Shown: positions 8,612 through 17,855, counted from the first letter of the stretch. The stretch: DNA of 63,223 nt from an uncultured Bacteroides sp. (GCA_949289265.1 CASENE010000044.1:1-63223); one strand, 5' to 3'. Numbers and translations are program-made. Notes: generated by a model from the sequence alone, not told the origin.

Positions 8612-9370
8612 TTACTGCAAGTTCAGGTTGCTGCGCACGGACATCACCTCCGGCTGGGCAGGCAGGGTGGAACGACGGGTGCAATAGTCAAACTGGGCCG
8701 ACTTCTCGCCCGTGAACGAATGCCACTTCAGCGTCAGTTTCACCGTCTTCCCCTCCGTATCGGGCAGCGAGGCAAGGCTGAAGGCCACCAGTCCGTCGCC
8801 CGTATATCCCCGGTAGGTGTCGCCATAAGCGTTGTGGCGGAACTCCACCTCGTAGGGGTCGTCCGGGTTGTTCGTCGATATCAGATTCACCAGGTGCCTC
8901 GTCCCCGGGTCGTTCCACACGGTGCGGAAGCGCAGCGTCAGGTATCCGTCTTCGGCAATGGTCACCCAGTCGGCCACCATCTCCACCGGGTCGTCGCCAT
9001 AGACCGCCCGGTTCTCCTCCTCGCCCAGGTTGGGTGCCATGGGCTTGGTCAGCAGGCTGTCTATCCAGTTGACGCGGACGGCCTGGCTATACGCGCCGCT
9101 GGGTTCGTCCACCTGCGTATAGTTGACCAGGGCGCGCACCTCTTTCTGGCCGAACGGCGAGGCCGTCATGTTGACCGGAAGCAGCGTGGTATGCTCGTCC
9201 AGTTGAAGGTAGAAGGCGTCGGCGGCCGTAGGCTTCACGGTCACCAAGGCGTTGGGATAATACAAGCTGTAGTCAGTGTCGTCGTCGTCCAGGCAGGACT
9301 GGAAGCTCAGCGTGGACAGGGCAACCGCCGCGGCGGCCAGCCAGTGTTTTCTTCGGATAAGGGTCTTCAT
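8612..9370 (-). CDS. NigD-like lipoprotein
   Basis: 252 residues. Signal peptide with lipobox LSFQSC, then an acidic CLDDDDTDY stretch that matches outer-membrane surface export of Bacteroides lipoproteins. The body is beta-rich with no catalytic motif and resembles the NigD-like family (TVWNDPGTRHLVNLIS, DPYEVEFRHNAYGD). Function of the family is unknown beyond a first member near a Prevotella bacteriocin locus. The ATG at 9370 places the signal peptide at the N-terminus; the 10-residue upstream extension adds nothing. Confidence 0.75.
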   Translation of the reverse strand: MKTLIRRKHWLAAAAVALSTLSFQSCLDDDDTDYSLYYPNALVTVKPTAADAFYLQLDEHTTLLPVNMTASPFGQKEVRALVNYTQVDEPSGAYSQAVRVNWIDSLLTKPMAPNLGEEENRAVYGDDPVEMVADWVTIAEDGYLTLRFRTVWNDPGTRHLVNLISTNNPDDPYEVEFRHNAYGDTYRGYTGDGLVAFSLASLPDTEGKTVKLTLKWHSFTGEKSAQFDYCTRRSTLPAQPEVMSVRSNLNLQ

Positions 9371-9479
9371 ATGCACAATACGTTTATAAGATGAATACAA
9401 GTCTCGTCCGGCCGGAGCCGGTTTCGCCGTATAAACGCGGAGAGAGGCCGAAGGCTGCGCGCCGAAACGTTAAATAATC

Positions 9480-10538
9480 CTATCCCATCGTCTCCCTGAA
9501 GAAGTCCAAGGCCTCGAAGATGGCCTCGCGCCCGGCCGTCTGGTCGAGGGCGATGCGGCCCACGTCTTTCAGCAGGGTGAAGTTGATGACCCCCGCGGTG
9601 TTCTTCTTGTCGTGCGTCATCAGGGCGTAGAGGCGGTCATACTCCGTGCAGTCGAAGGAGAAGGAGCCGTAGTGGTCGCGGACGAAACGCACGGTCTGCC
9701 GCATCCGCTCCGACGGGAAGCCGGCCTGCAGCACGGACAGATACAGCTCGCACACCATGCCCCAGGCCACGGCGTATCCGTGCAGCACGGGCCTCCCCTG
9801 GGCCAGGGCCAGGCTCTCGAAGGCGTGCCCCACGGTATGGCCCAGGTTGAGAGCCTTGCGGATGCCGCGCTCCAGGGGGTCTTCGCGCACGATGTTCTGC
9901 TTCACCTGCACCGACCGTCCCACCATGTGCCGCAGCCGTTCGTAGTCCACGTTGTCCATGTCGAAGGCCAGCAGTTCGGCCCAATGCTCCGCCGTGCTGA
10001 TGAGTCCGTGCTTCAGCATCTCGGCATATCCGGAGAGGAAGTTGCGCCTGTCCAGCGTGCGCAGGAAGTCCGTGGCAATCAGCACCGCCGCAGCCGGGGC
10101 AAAGGCGCCTATCTCGTTCTTCAGCCCGTTGAAGTTGATGCCCGTCTTGCCGCCCACGGCGGCGTCCACCATGGCCAGCAGCGTGGTGGGCAGGTTGACG
10201 TAGGCGATGCCCCGCTTGAACGTAGCAGCCGCGAAGCCGCCCAGGTCGGTCACCATCCCCCCGCCCAGGTTGAGCAGCAGAGAGTGGCGCGTGGCGCCTC
10301 CGTCGCTCAGGGCCTTCCACACCGAGGCCAGCGTCGCCAGGTTCTTGTGCGCGTCCTCGGCGCCGATGACAATCTCGCCCGCCCCCTTCAGGGCGCCGAC
10401 CCCTTGCAGCAGGGGCAGGCAGAGGCGGTGGGTGTGTTCGTCGGTGAGCACGAACAGGCGGTCGTTCGGGCAGCGGGCGATTGCCTGTTCCAGTTCCGTG
10501 GCCAGGCGTTCGCAAAGGATTACTTCTTGGTTGTTCAT
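9480..10538 (-). CDS. aroB: 3-dehydroquinate synthase
   Basis: 352 residues. Second step of the shikimate pathway, DAHP to 3-dehydroquinate, NAD+ and metal dependent. The NAD site NLGGGMVTDLGGF (about 97-109) and NLPTTLLAMVDAAVGGKTGIN (written here as consecutive motifs NLPTTLLAMVD and AAVGGKTGIN) are intact, as are the metal ligands in GYAEMLKHG, GHTVGHAFES and the later HGYAVAWG. The chosen ATG at 10538 follows a good -7 element at 10566. An in-frame extension to 10658 overlaps that promoter and is rejected. Confidence 0.95.
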   Translation of the reverse strand: MNNQEVILCERLATELEQAIARCPNDRLFVLTDEHTHRLCLPLLQGVGALKGAGEIVIGAEDAHKNLATLASVWKALSDGGATRHSLLLNLGGGMVTDLGGFAAATFKRGIAYVNLPTTLLAMVDAAVGGKTGINFNGLKNEIGAFAPAAAVLIATDFLRTLDRRNFLSGYAEMLKHGLISTAEHWAELLAFDMDNVDYERLRHMVGRSVQVKQNIVREDPLERGIRKALNLGHTVGHAFESLALAQGRPVLHGYAVAWGMVCELYLSVLQAGFPSERMRQTVRFVRDHYGSFSFDCTEYDRLYALMTHDKKNTAGVINFTLLKDVGRIALDQTAGREAIFEALDFFRETMG

Positions 10539-10565
10539 ATCTTCGTCTTTTGGGTTGTGACGGCG

Positions 10566-10573
10566 CAAAGATA
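10566..10573 (-). promoter_or_regulatory. -7 element of aroB
   Basis: Minus strand TATCTTTG, exact TAnnTTTG, 27 bases before the aroB ATG. The spacing to the only TTTG upstream is 12 bases, too short for a normal -33 box. Confidence 0.5.
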
Positions 10574-10656
10574 AGGTTTCTGCCTCAAACTCGAGCCGCC
10601 TCTGCCGGAAAATCGCGCCTTCTCCCCGCGCCGCCCGCCGCCTCTTCCCCATCGGC

Positions 10657-10700
10657 ACGCCGGTTCATCCGGGATGAAACGCCGGTTCGCCCGGGATGAG
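10657..10700. repeat. Tandem pair, 2 x 22 bases
   Basis: Two adjacent 22-base units (10657-10678 and 10679-10700) of form ACGCCGGTTCryCCGGGATGA. The first contains the perfect dyad TTCATCC-G-GGATGAA. It shares the period of the array beginning 15 bases later but not its sequence. Confidence 0.8.
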
Positions 10701-10714
10701 CCGGCGAGTCGTCT

Positions 10715-10847
10715 ATAAATCATCGTATATGATTCCTAAAATCATCGTATATGATTCCTAAAATCATCGTACATGATTCCTAAAATCATCGTACATGATT
10801 CCCTAAATCATCGTACATGATTTCCTATATCATCCTAGATGATTCTC
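10715..10847. repeat. Tandem array, 6 x 22 bases with ATCAT/ATGAT dyad
   Basis: Six consecutive units start at 10715, 10737, 10759, 10781, 10803 (23 bases) and 10826. Each holds the dyad ATCAT-nnTAn-ATGAT. The most divergent last copy has changed its centre but remains a longer dyad, ATCATC-CTA-GATGAT. The 534-base gap between aroB and the next gene holds this array, the preceding pair and the aroB promoter, with no gene seen. Confidence 0.9.
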
Positions 10848-11072
10848 AGATGAGCAGCCGGGGCATGCCGCACGGGTCGGCATCTCCTGCTGAATCAGGC
10901 GGCATGTCGTCCCCCCCTGCGTCGCCCGCCGGGCGGAAGCGGGACGGCGGGCGAGGCGTTAAGGAAATTAGGGGCTTTATAAGACATTTTATCATTCGGC
11001 GCGTTAAACCTTCGGGGACTGCGGGCGTCAAAAGGGCATTGCACAAACTTGATAACGTAACGAACAGACACA

Positions 11073-13955
11073 ATGAAAAGACTTGCTACGTGGGCGGTGC
11101 TGCTGTGGACAGCGGTGGCCGCCGCATTCTCCCAAGACAAACCGACCGACGTGACGGGCCGCGTGCTCGAAGCGGACACGCAGCTGCCGGCCATCGCCGC
11201 CACCGTCCAGCTGCTCTCGCTGCCGGACAGCGCGCAGGTGACCGGCATGGCCAGCACGAGCGAGGGCTACTACCGCCTGCAGGCACGCCCGGGCAGCTAC
11301 GTGCTGCGCGTCTCTTACATCGGCTATGCCACGCAGAACATCACCGTGCGCGTGGGGACGGCTCCGCGACGCATGGCCGACGTGGTGCTGCAGCCGGACG
11401 CCATCCTGCTGAACGAAGCGGTGGTGGTGGCCGAGGCGCCCCAGGTACAGGTGGTGGAAGACACGATACAGTTCAACTCCTCGGCCTACCGCACCCCGCA
11501 GGGGGCCGTGCTGGAAGACCTGGTGGACAAACTCCCGGGCGCCGAGGTGGACGAAAGCGGTACGGTGAAGATCAACGGTAAGGAGATATCGAAGGTGATG
11601 GTGAACGGCGAAGAGTTCTTCGGCGGCGACGTATCCACCGCCTTGAAGAACCTGCCCGTGGAGATGATAGAGAAGCTGAAGACCTACGACAAGAAGTCGG
11701 ACCTGGCCCGCATCACCGGCATCGACGACGGCGAGGAAGAGACCGTGTTGGACCTTACGGTGAAGAAGGAGATGAACACGGGTTGGTTCGGCAACGTGGA
11801 CGGGGCCATCGGCACCAAAGACCGCTACTCCTTGCGCGGCATGATGAACTACTTCCGCGGCACGACGCAGGTGTCCGTCATCGGCTCTCTGAACAACGTC
11901 AACGACCAGAGCTTTGGCGGCGGGGGCGGCCCGCGCTGGCGGCGCAACAACGGACTGACGGACAAGAAATGGGTGGGAATGAACTTCTTCACCAAGAACG
12001 ACAAGATAGAGTGGGGCGGCAGCGCGCGGTATAACTTCACGGGCAACGACGTCACCAGCATCGGCTCCAGCGAGGACTTCCTGCCCAGCGGCAACTCCTT
12101 CTCCAACTCCAACCAGCAGGCGCGCAACAACACCAAGAGCTTCAATGCCGACTTCCGCATGGAGTGGACGCCGGACACGCTGACCAACATCATCTTTCGC
12201 CCCAACGTCTCCTACAGCAAGACCGACAACCTGTCCTACTCGCAGTCCGGCACCTTCAGCAGCGACCCCTACAGCCTGGTGGACGAACCCAACGACTACC
12301 TCGACCTGGAGCGGCTGGCCACAAGCGACGACCCGCTGGACGACATCCGCGTCAATGCCATCAACAACGGCACCCAGACCGACGGCAAGGACCTCAGCCT
12401 AAACGGCACGCTGCAAATCAACCGCAAGCTCAATCCCTACGGGCGCAACATCACTTTCCGAGGACGCTTCAGCTATGGGGACAACGTGAACCGGCAGTAC
12501 ACGGAATCGGAGACGCATTATTACAAATTACCAGAGGGAGAAGACCCCATTCTAATCCGCAACCAGTTCATCCACACGCCCACAAAGGACTTCAACTACC
12601 GCGCCCAGCTGACCTACAGCGAGCCGATAGCCAAGGCCACCTTCCTGCAGTTCAGCTACCAGTTCCAATACATGTATAGCGAGAGCGACAAGAAGACCTA
12701 CGACTTGTATGACGACGGACGCTACGACTGGGGCATCGGCTCTCCCCTGCCCGACAACTACCGGGAGAACGAGGTGGACAGCCTGGGCCGCTATGCCGAA
12801 TACCGTTACTACAACCACGACGCCTCGGTGGCCCTGCGCTTCGTCCGCACCAAGTGGCAACTGAGCGCGGGCATGTCCTTCCAGCCGCAGCACACGGTAT
12901 TGTCCTACAAACGGGGCGACTACATGGTGGACACCACGCGCAACGTCTTCAACTTCGCGCCCAATATCGACTTCCGCTACCGCTTCTCCAAGGTCAGCCA
13001 GTTGCGCTTCTTCTACCGCGGGCGCAGCAGCCAGCCGTCGATGGAGAACCTGCTGCCCATCACCGACAACTCGAACCCGCAGAACATCCGCGTGGGCAAC
13101 CCCGGCCTGAAACCCTCGTTCAGCCACAATCTGCGCTTCTTCTTCAACGACTACGACGTGGAACACCAGCAGGGCATCTTCACCCACGCCAGCTTCCAGG
13201 CCACGCAAAACAGCATCAGCAACAGCCGCGTCTACAACGAACAGACCGGCGGATGGACCACCACGCCCAAGAACATCAACGGCAACTGGAACGCCTTCGG
13301 CATGCTGGGCTTCAACACCGCGCTGAAGAACAAGAAGTTCAACATCAGTACCTTCACCAACGTCCGATACCAGAACAACGTGGGCTACCTGACTGACACG
13401 CAGACCCGCATCGAGCGAAAGAACACCACCACCAACCTGGACCTGAACGAGCGGTTGCGCTTCACCTTCCGCAACGACTGGTTCGAGGTGGGACTGAACG
13501 GCACCGTGGGCTACACCATCGAGCGCGACCGCCTCACCCCGTCCAACAACCAGAAGCCCTACACCTTCTCCTACGGCGGATTCACCAACATCAACGCCCC
13601 CTGGAACATGTCGCTCTCCACCAACCTCTCCAACCAGAGCCGACGCGGCTACCGCGACAGCAGCATGAACCGCAACGAACCGATCTGGAACGCGCAGGTG
13701 GCACAGTCGTTCCTGGGCGGAGACGCCACGCTGAGCCTGGAGTTCTACGACATCCTGCACCAGCAGAGCAACATCACCCGCTCGCTCACCTCCAGCGGAC
13801 GCACGGTGTATGAATACAACGGCATCAACAGCTACTGCATGCTGCGCTTCATCTACCGCCTCAACATCTTCGGGGGCAAGAAGGTGAAGAAAGAAGACAT
13901 GCCCATGGGCCCCGGGCGAGGTCCCGGACGCATGAGAGGCCCCAGACGCTTCTGA
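11073..13955 (+). CDS. Outer-membrane beta-barrel protein, TonB-receptor-like with CarboxypepD-type N-domain
   Basis: 960 residues. Signal peptide (1-20, AFSQ), a carboxypeptidase-regulatory-like beta domain (about 25-110; VTGRVLEADT, YYRLQARPGSYVLRVSYIGY), a plug-like region (about 120-230; NEAVVVAEAP, GAVLEDLVDKLPG, KVMVNGEEFFGGD) and a long C-terminal barrel rich in alternating aromatics ending RRF. This is the SusC-like/OMP_b-brl_3 layout but with no SusD partner. The proline/glycine-rich end GPGRGPGRMRGPRRF is unusual. Ligand unknown. It is monocistronic, bounded by a strong terminator. Confidence 0.85.
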   Translation: MKRLATWAVLLWTAVAAAFSQDKPTDVTGRVLEADTQLPAIAATVQLLSLPDSAQVTGMASTSEGYYRLQARPGSYVLRVSYIGYATQNITVRVGTAPRRMADVVLQPDAILLNEAVVVAEAPQVQVVEDTIQFNSSAYRTPQGAVLEDLVDKLPGAEVDESGTVKINGKEISKVMVNGEEFFGGDVSTALKNLPVEMIEKLKTYDKKSDLARITGIDDGEEETVLDLTVKKEMNTGWFGNVDGAIGTKDRYSLRGMMNYFRGTTQVSVIGSLNNVNDQSFGGGGGPRWRRNNGLTDKKWVGMNFFTKNDKIEWGGSARYNFTGNDVTSIGSSEDFLPSGNSFSNSNQQARNNTKSFNADFRMEWTPDTLTNIIFRPNVSYSKTDNLSYSQSGTFSSDPYSLVDEPNDYLDLERLATSDDPLDDIRVNAINNGTQTDGKDLSLNGTLQINRKLNPYGRNITFRGRFSYGDNVNRQYTESETHYYKLPEGEDPILIRNQFIHTPTKDFNYRAQLTYSEPIAKATFLQFSYQFQYMYSESDKKTYDLYDDGRYDWGIGSPLPDNYRENEVDSLGRYAEYRYYNHDASVALRFVRTKWQLSAGMSFQPQHTVLSYKRGDYMVDTTRNVFNFAPNIDFRYRFSKVSQLRFFYRGRSSQPSMENLLPITDNSNPQNIRVGNPGLKPSFSHNLRFFFNDYDVEHQQGIFTHASFQATQNSISNSRVYNEQTGGWTTTPKNINGNWNAFGMLGFNTALKNKKFNISTFTNVRYQNNVGYLTDTQTRIERKNTTTNLDLNERLRFTFRNDWFEVGLNGTVGYTIERDRLTPSNNQKPYTFSYGGFTNINAPWNMSLSTNLSNQSRRGYRDSSMNRNEPIWNAQVAQSFLGGDATLSLEFYDILHQQSNITRSLTSSGRTVYEYNGINSYCMLRFIYRLNIFGGKKVKKEDMPMGPGRGPGRMRGPRRF

Positions 13956-13981
13956 CACGACTCCTGCAGGAGCATAACCCT

Positions 13982-14023
13982 GCGGCCCTCCCTCCGGACA
14001 AAATGAGGGAGGGCCGCATTTTT
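13982..14023 (+). terminator. Strong intrinsic terminator
   Basis: Perfect 13-bp stem GCGGCCCTCCCTC (13982-13994) with 14005-14017, then a T run. Confidence 0.92.
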
Positions 14024-14059
14024 TACGCCCCTTCCCTGCCGTATGTAACAGGATTTTCA

Positions 14060-14067
14060 TACCTTTG
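14060..14067 (+). promoter_or_regulatory. -7 element of prs
   Basis: TACCTTTG, exact TAnnTTTG, 31 bases before the prs ATG; the -33 region is weak. Confidence 0.55.
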
Positions 14068-14098
14068 TCGCAGATTTAACAACCATTAGGTAACAACA

Positions 14099-15037
14099 AT
14101 GAGCGAAAAAGCACCCTTTATGGTCTTCTCGGGCACCAACTCGAGATACCTGGCAGAGAAGATCTGCAACCACCTCAACTGCCCGCTGGGCAAAATGAAC
14201 ATCACCCACTTCGCCGACGGTGAGTTTGCCGTGTCCTACGAAGAGTCCATCCGCGGACGCCACGTCTTCCTGGTACAGTCCACCTTCCCCAATTCGGACA
14301 ACCTCATGGAACTGCTCCTGATGATCGACGACGCCAAGCGCGCCTCGGCCAAGAGCATCGTGGCCGTCATCCCCTACTTCGGCTGGGCCCGCCAAGACCG
14401 TAAGGACAAGCCCCGCGTGTCCATCGGCGCCAAGCTGGTGGCTGACTTGCTCTCGGTGGCCGGCATCGACCGCCTCATCACCATGGATCTGCACGCCGAC
14501 CAGATTCAGGGCTTCTTCAACATCCCCGTAGACCACCTCTATGCCTCGGCCGTGTTCCTGCCCTACATCCAGTCGCTGAACCTGGAGGACTTGGTTATCG
14601 CCACGCCCGACGTGGGCGGCTCGAAGCGCGCCAGCACGTTCTCCAAATACCTGGACGTACCCCTGGTGCTCTGCAACAAGACGCGCGAGAAAGCCAACGT
14701 GGTGGCCAGCATGCAAATCATCGGCGACGTGAAGGACAAGAACGTGGTGCTCATCGACGACATTGTAGACACGGCCGGCACCATCACCAAGGCGGCCAAC
14801 ATCATGATGGAAGCCGGTGCCAAGTCGGTACGCGCCATTGCCAGCCACTGCGTGATGTCCGACCCCGCCTCGTTCCGCATCCAGGAATCGGCCCTGACGG
14901 AAATGGTCTTCACCGACAGCATCCCCTACTCCAAGAAGTGCGACAAGGTGAAGCAACTGAGCATTGCCGCCATGTTTGCCGAAACCATCCGCCGCGTGAT
15001 GAACAACGAGTCCATCAGCTCGCAATACATCATCTGA
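14099..15037 (+). CDS. prs: Ribose-phosphate pyrophosphokinase
   Basis: 312 residues. Makes PRPP from ribose 5-phosphate and ATP for nucleotide, His and Trp synthesis. Signatures include FSGTNSRYLAEKI at the N-terminus, GWARQDRKDKPR (ATP loop), DLHADQIQGFF (metal/PRPP region) and the PRPP-binding loop VVLIDDIVDTAGTI (about 217-230). Length matches the family. Single gene between a terminator upstream and one downstream. Confidence 0.96.
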   Translation: MSEKAPFMVFSGTNSRYLAEKICNHLNCPLGKMNITHFADGEFAVSYEESIRGRHVFLVQSTFPNSDNLMELLLMIDDAKRASAKSIVAVIPYFGWARQDRKDKPRVSIGAKLVADLLSVAGIDRLITMDLHADQIQGFFNIPVDHLYASAVFLPYIQSLNLEDLVIATPDVGGSKRASTFSKYLDVPLVLCNKTREKANVVASMQIIGDVKDKNVVLIDDIVDTAGTITKAANIMMEAGAKSVRAIASHCVMSDPASFRIQESALTEMVFTDSIPYSKKCDKVKQLSIAAMFAETIRRVMNNESISSQYII

Positions 15038-15083
15038 GGCCGAAGCCTGCCAGACAAACGACGCTTTCATAGATAAAGAAGAA

Positions 15084-15136
15084 GGGCGTGTCGCCATCCC
15101 CCGCACAAAGGGGAGGGAGACACGCCCTCGTTTTTT
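15084..15136 (+). terminator. Intrinsic terminator of prs
   Basis: GGGCGTGTC (15084-15092) pairs with GACACGCCC (15119-15127), followed by a TTTTTT run at 15131. Confidence 0.9.
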
Positions 15137-15137
15137 A

Positions 15138-15221
15138 CCAAGTGCCTCTTTAGGCCGACCAAGTGCCTCTTTAGCCCAGCCAAGTGCCTCTTTAGAAACG
15201 TCAAAGCCCTCTTGGGGCAGG
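15138..15221. repeat. Tandem array, 4 x 21 bases (CTAAAGAGG family)
   Basis: Three near-identical units begin CCAAGTGCCTCTTTAG at 15138, 15159 and 15180; a fourth, diverged unit occupies 15201-15221 and abuts the stop codon of the response regulator. Read on the other strand the core CTAAAGAGGCACTTGG resembles CTAAAGAGGGATTTGG in the array at 51468. Confidence 0.88.
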
Positions 15222-15989
15222 TCAAAGTCCGTGTTCGTCCGCGTCGGCCTCGACCAGCAGCCGATAGCCCGTGCCGCGGAAGGCCTCGATGCGGATGGAG
15301 GGGTCGGCAGCCAGCTTCTTGCGCAGACGGGTGACGTGGACGTTCAGGCTGCGGGTGCAGAAATAATCGTCGTTTCCCCACAACTGCCCCAGGATGGCGG
15401 CGTTGGGCACCACCCGCCCCATCTGCCGGCAGAGCATGGCCAATATCTCCGATTCGCGCGTAGGCAGGCTGACCGCCTCGGCACGGCCGTCGCCGCTGTC
15501 GGGGGAAAGCCGCAGCTTGTGGGTAAGCGCGTCGAAGGTGAAGCGGCCCAGGCGGAACACCTGCTCTTCCTCATCCCCGACGGTCTTGCCCTGTCCCCCG
15601 GCACGGCCCAGCAAGGCACGGATGCGCACAATCAGTTCCTTGATGGCAAACGGCTTGCGGACGTAGTCGCCTGCGCCCAGCTCGAAGCCTTTCACCACAT
15701 CCTCCGCATCCGTCCGGGCCGAGAGAAAGACGACGGGCGTCCTGTCTCCGGCCTTCCGCATCTGGCGTACAAAGCTGAAGCCGTCCATGTGGGGCATCAT
15801 GATGTCGGTCACCACCACGTCCGGCACAAAGGCCTCGACCTGCGCGAGGGCCTCGGCGCCGTCGGCAGCCGTGCGCACCTCGAAGCCGCTGGTGGACAAC
15901 GTGTCGGCCAGCACCCAGGCAAAGGCCTGCTCGTCTTCCACCAGCAAGAGCTTTATCTTCCTATCGGGATTCATGCTATTCGCGTTCAT
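15222..15989 (-). CDS. OmpR-family response regulator
   Basis: 255 residues. Receiver domain about 12-128 with acidic pocket (LLVEDEQ), phospho-acceptor Asp in VVTDIMMPHMDG, and conserved Lys in YVRKPF. A winged-helix OmpR/PhoB DNA-binding domain follows (about 150-250, NDDYFCTRSLNVHVTRLRKKL). The ATG overlaps the TGA of the kinase gene upstream (ATGA), showing translational coupling. Its kinase partner carries a frameshift, so this regulator may be orphaned. It probably binds the direct repeats at 17557-17597. Confidence 0.9.
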   Translation of the reverse strand: MNANSMNPDRKIKLLLVEDEQAFAWVLADTLSTSGFEVRTAADGAEALAQVEAFVPDVVVTDIMMPHMDGFSFVRQMRKAGDRTPVVFLSARTDAEDVVKGFELGAGDYVRKPFAIKELIVRIRALLGRAGGQGKTVGDEEEQVFRLGRFTFDALTHKLRLSPDSGDGRAEAVSLPTRESEILAMLCRQMGRVVPNAAILGQLWGNDDYFCTRSLNVHVTRLRKKLAADPSIRIEAFRGTGYRLLVEADADEHGL

Positions 15990-17481
15990 AGACTGTTCTT
16001 GTTACTCCATATCACCGTAAACACGCTGCCCCCGCCCGGATTGTCGTCCACCCGGATGCGGCCGCCCAGCTTCTCCACCACCAGCCGGCAGTAATAGAGG
16101 CCGATGCCATAGCCGCGCACGTTGTGGACGTCGCCCGTAGGGATGCGGTAATACTTCTCGAAGATGCGCTTCCGCTGGGCGGTGGGGATGCCCGGGCCGT
16201 CGTCGCTGACGGAGACGAAAGTATGCCCACCGTCCGCCGTGCGCCCCGCCCGGATCCGGATGCGGGGTTCGGCGCTGCCATACTTCACGGCATTGTCCAG
16301 GATGTTCAGCAAGACGTTGCCGAAGTGGAACCTGTCCACCCGCACCAGGCAGTCGCCCACGGGCAGGTCGGTGTGGATATGGAGGGGCTTCTTGTACCTC
16401 AGCGGGAGGGTGCGCGCCGCTTCGTCTATCATCTCGCGGAGCGAGCACGGCTCCGGATGCAGGCGGAAGTCTTCCCGCTCCTGTACGGACAGGGACAGGA
16501 TGCGCTCCACCATGGCCGAGAGCGTCTGCAGGTAATGCCGCTGGATGTCCAGGTATTTCTTGCGCCGCGCGGGGTCGTCGGCCACGGCAAAGTCTGCCAA
16601 GGCCTCGTTGGTGGCTCCGATGGCCGCGATGGGCGTCTTCAGCTCGTGGGTGATGTTGTGCGTGAAGTCCCGGCGCATGGCCTCGACCGACTTCATCCGC
16701 AACAGCGTCCGCAGGAGGTAGAGGAAGGAAAAACACAACACCAGGGCTATCAGCACGGCCGACGCCACCACAGCATCCGCTGCGGCACCTCCATGCGGAG
16801 CAGGCATTCGGCCGACGCGCCGTCGCCCGCCTCGGCCCGGAACTCGCGGGCATGGGCCACCGCACGGCGGTCGTCGTAGAGCGTATCGGGCGTTGCCTGC
16901 ACGTCCGACTGCGGACGACCCGGGCCGTAGCTAATCAAAGTAGTGTCTCCCCCGGCTCCCGCCACGCGGACGGAAGAGACCCGGGCGGAGTCGGCATCCT
17001 GTATCATCACGAACCGCTGTCCCGGCCTGCGGACCACCGACAGGGAATAGTCCCCCCGAATCCCCCGGCTGCGGAACTGCTCGTCCAGGAAACTGCGCAG
17101 GATGCGCACGTTGACCGCCCTGTCCTTCTTCGCCGCGTCCGTGCGCAAGGTGTCGGCGCGCAGGGCCAGGGATATCTTGTCGCTACCCCCTTCCTCCCCC
17201 TTGTGGATGCTGATGGAGGCAATCTCGGCCGGAGATATGCCTTCCAGCGCGCCCCAGCGGAAGCGTCCGGCGGCCGGGATGCTGATGTCCAGCGTCGTGG
17301 CCCCGCTCAGCTTCCGCTCCAGGGCGACGGCATCGTCCAAGGCTTCCTGCACGGACTTGTCGAACTCGTCGTTCAGGCTGCGGTAGGTCTCCAGCATCCA
17401 GGCCACAGACATCCCGACGGTGCCCAAAAGGGCCGCCAGCAGTATCCCGATGACGACGGCGAATCTCTTCTTATGCTCCAT
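15986..17481 (-). pseudogene. Sensor histidine kinase split by a frameshift
   Basis: Two open frames together make one normal kinase. The 5' part (17481 to 16750) has MEHKKRFAVVIGILLAALLG as first membrane helix and a periplasmic sensor, and ends ...EVPQRMLW then out of frame. The 3' part (16807 to 15986) resumes in the middle of the second membrane helix (ASAVLIALVLCFSFLYLL) and carries the phospho-acceptor box DFTHNITHELKTPIA, N-box NILDNAVKY, G-boxes DDGPGIP and GYGIGLYY. The shift lies within 16762-16773 around TGGTGGCG; one extra G would restore RMLWVASAVL. No slippery heptamer is evident, so it is a real single-base deletion or an assembly error. The intact kinase at 23833 has the same layout. 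Confidence 0.82.
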
Positions 17482-17511
17482 ACTTCTTCTTGCCCTTGTT
17501 TCTTCCGCTCG

Positions 17512-17519
17512 CAAAGGTA
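17512..17519 (-). promoter_or_regulatory. -7 element of the kinase/regulator pair
   Basis: Minus strand TACCTTTG, exact consensus, 31 bases before the kinase ATG at 17481. No TTTG box at the usual spacing; activator sites may substitute. Confidence 0.5.
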
Positions 17520-17556
17520 GGCAATAAATCAGGACACCCGGCGGAGGGGCCGCAAG

Positions 17557-17597
17557 AGTTAACCGTAGTTAACCGTAATTGAGCGGCAGTTAACCGT
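17557..17597. promoter_or_regulatory. Direct repeats, likely OmpR-family operator
   Basis: AGTTAACCGT occurs exactly at 17557, 17567 and 17588, and a degenerate copy fills 17577-17587. Spacing of 10-11 bases is what OmpR-family regulators bind. The sites lie 40-80 bases upstream of the kinase/regulator -7 element. Confidence 0.55.
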
Positions 17598-17702
17598 GAT
17601 TCCGAAAAGAGCGAGCGAACTTTGCCCCCGGATTCTTCCCGCCCTGTGCCGGAAAAACGCCGGGGCCGCAAGGAAAAACCTGTCTATCCCGAAGAAAAAG
17701 TA

Positions 17703-17828
17703 TAAATTCAGGCTGGATTTACATAAATCTAAGCTGAATTTACATAAATCTAACCTGGATTTACATAAATCCAGCCTGAATTTACACTTTTCGCCGCAGA
17801 TAGCGGACTTTTCGCCGCAGGAACGAAT
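17703..17828. repeat. Tandem array, 6 x 21 bases
   Basis: Six in-phase 21-base units from 17703. The first four share TAAATyyArsCTGrATTTACA, a near-dyad (AAATTCAG with CTGGATTT). The last two (17787, 17808) keep the period but switch core to CTTTTCGCCGCAG. The array ends 27 bases before the GLPGLI gene. The 374-base gap holds this array, the operator and the promoter. Confidence 0.88.
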
Positions 17829-17855
17829 CATATATCACTCATAAAAAACAAAACA

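Noticed and set aside
10715-10847. Possible CRISPR array
   Set aside because: Units are contiguous 22-mers with no unique spacers, and no cas genes are present; the same holds for the other arrays.
12552-14060. 502-residue open frame on the minus strand
   Set aside because: Antisense to the outer-membrane barrel and spans its terminator; no family features.
16762-16773. Programmed frameshift in the first histidine kinase
   Set aside because: No slippery heptamer, stem-loop or internal Shine-Dalgarno pattern is evident; a simple one-base deletion or sequencing error is more likely.
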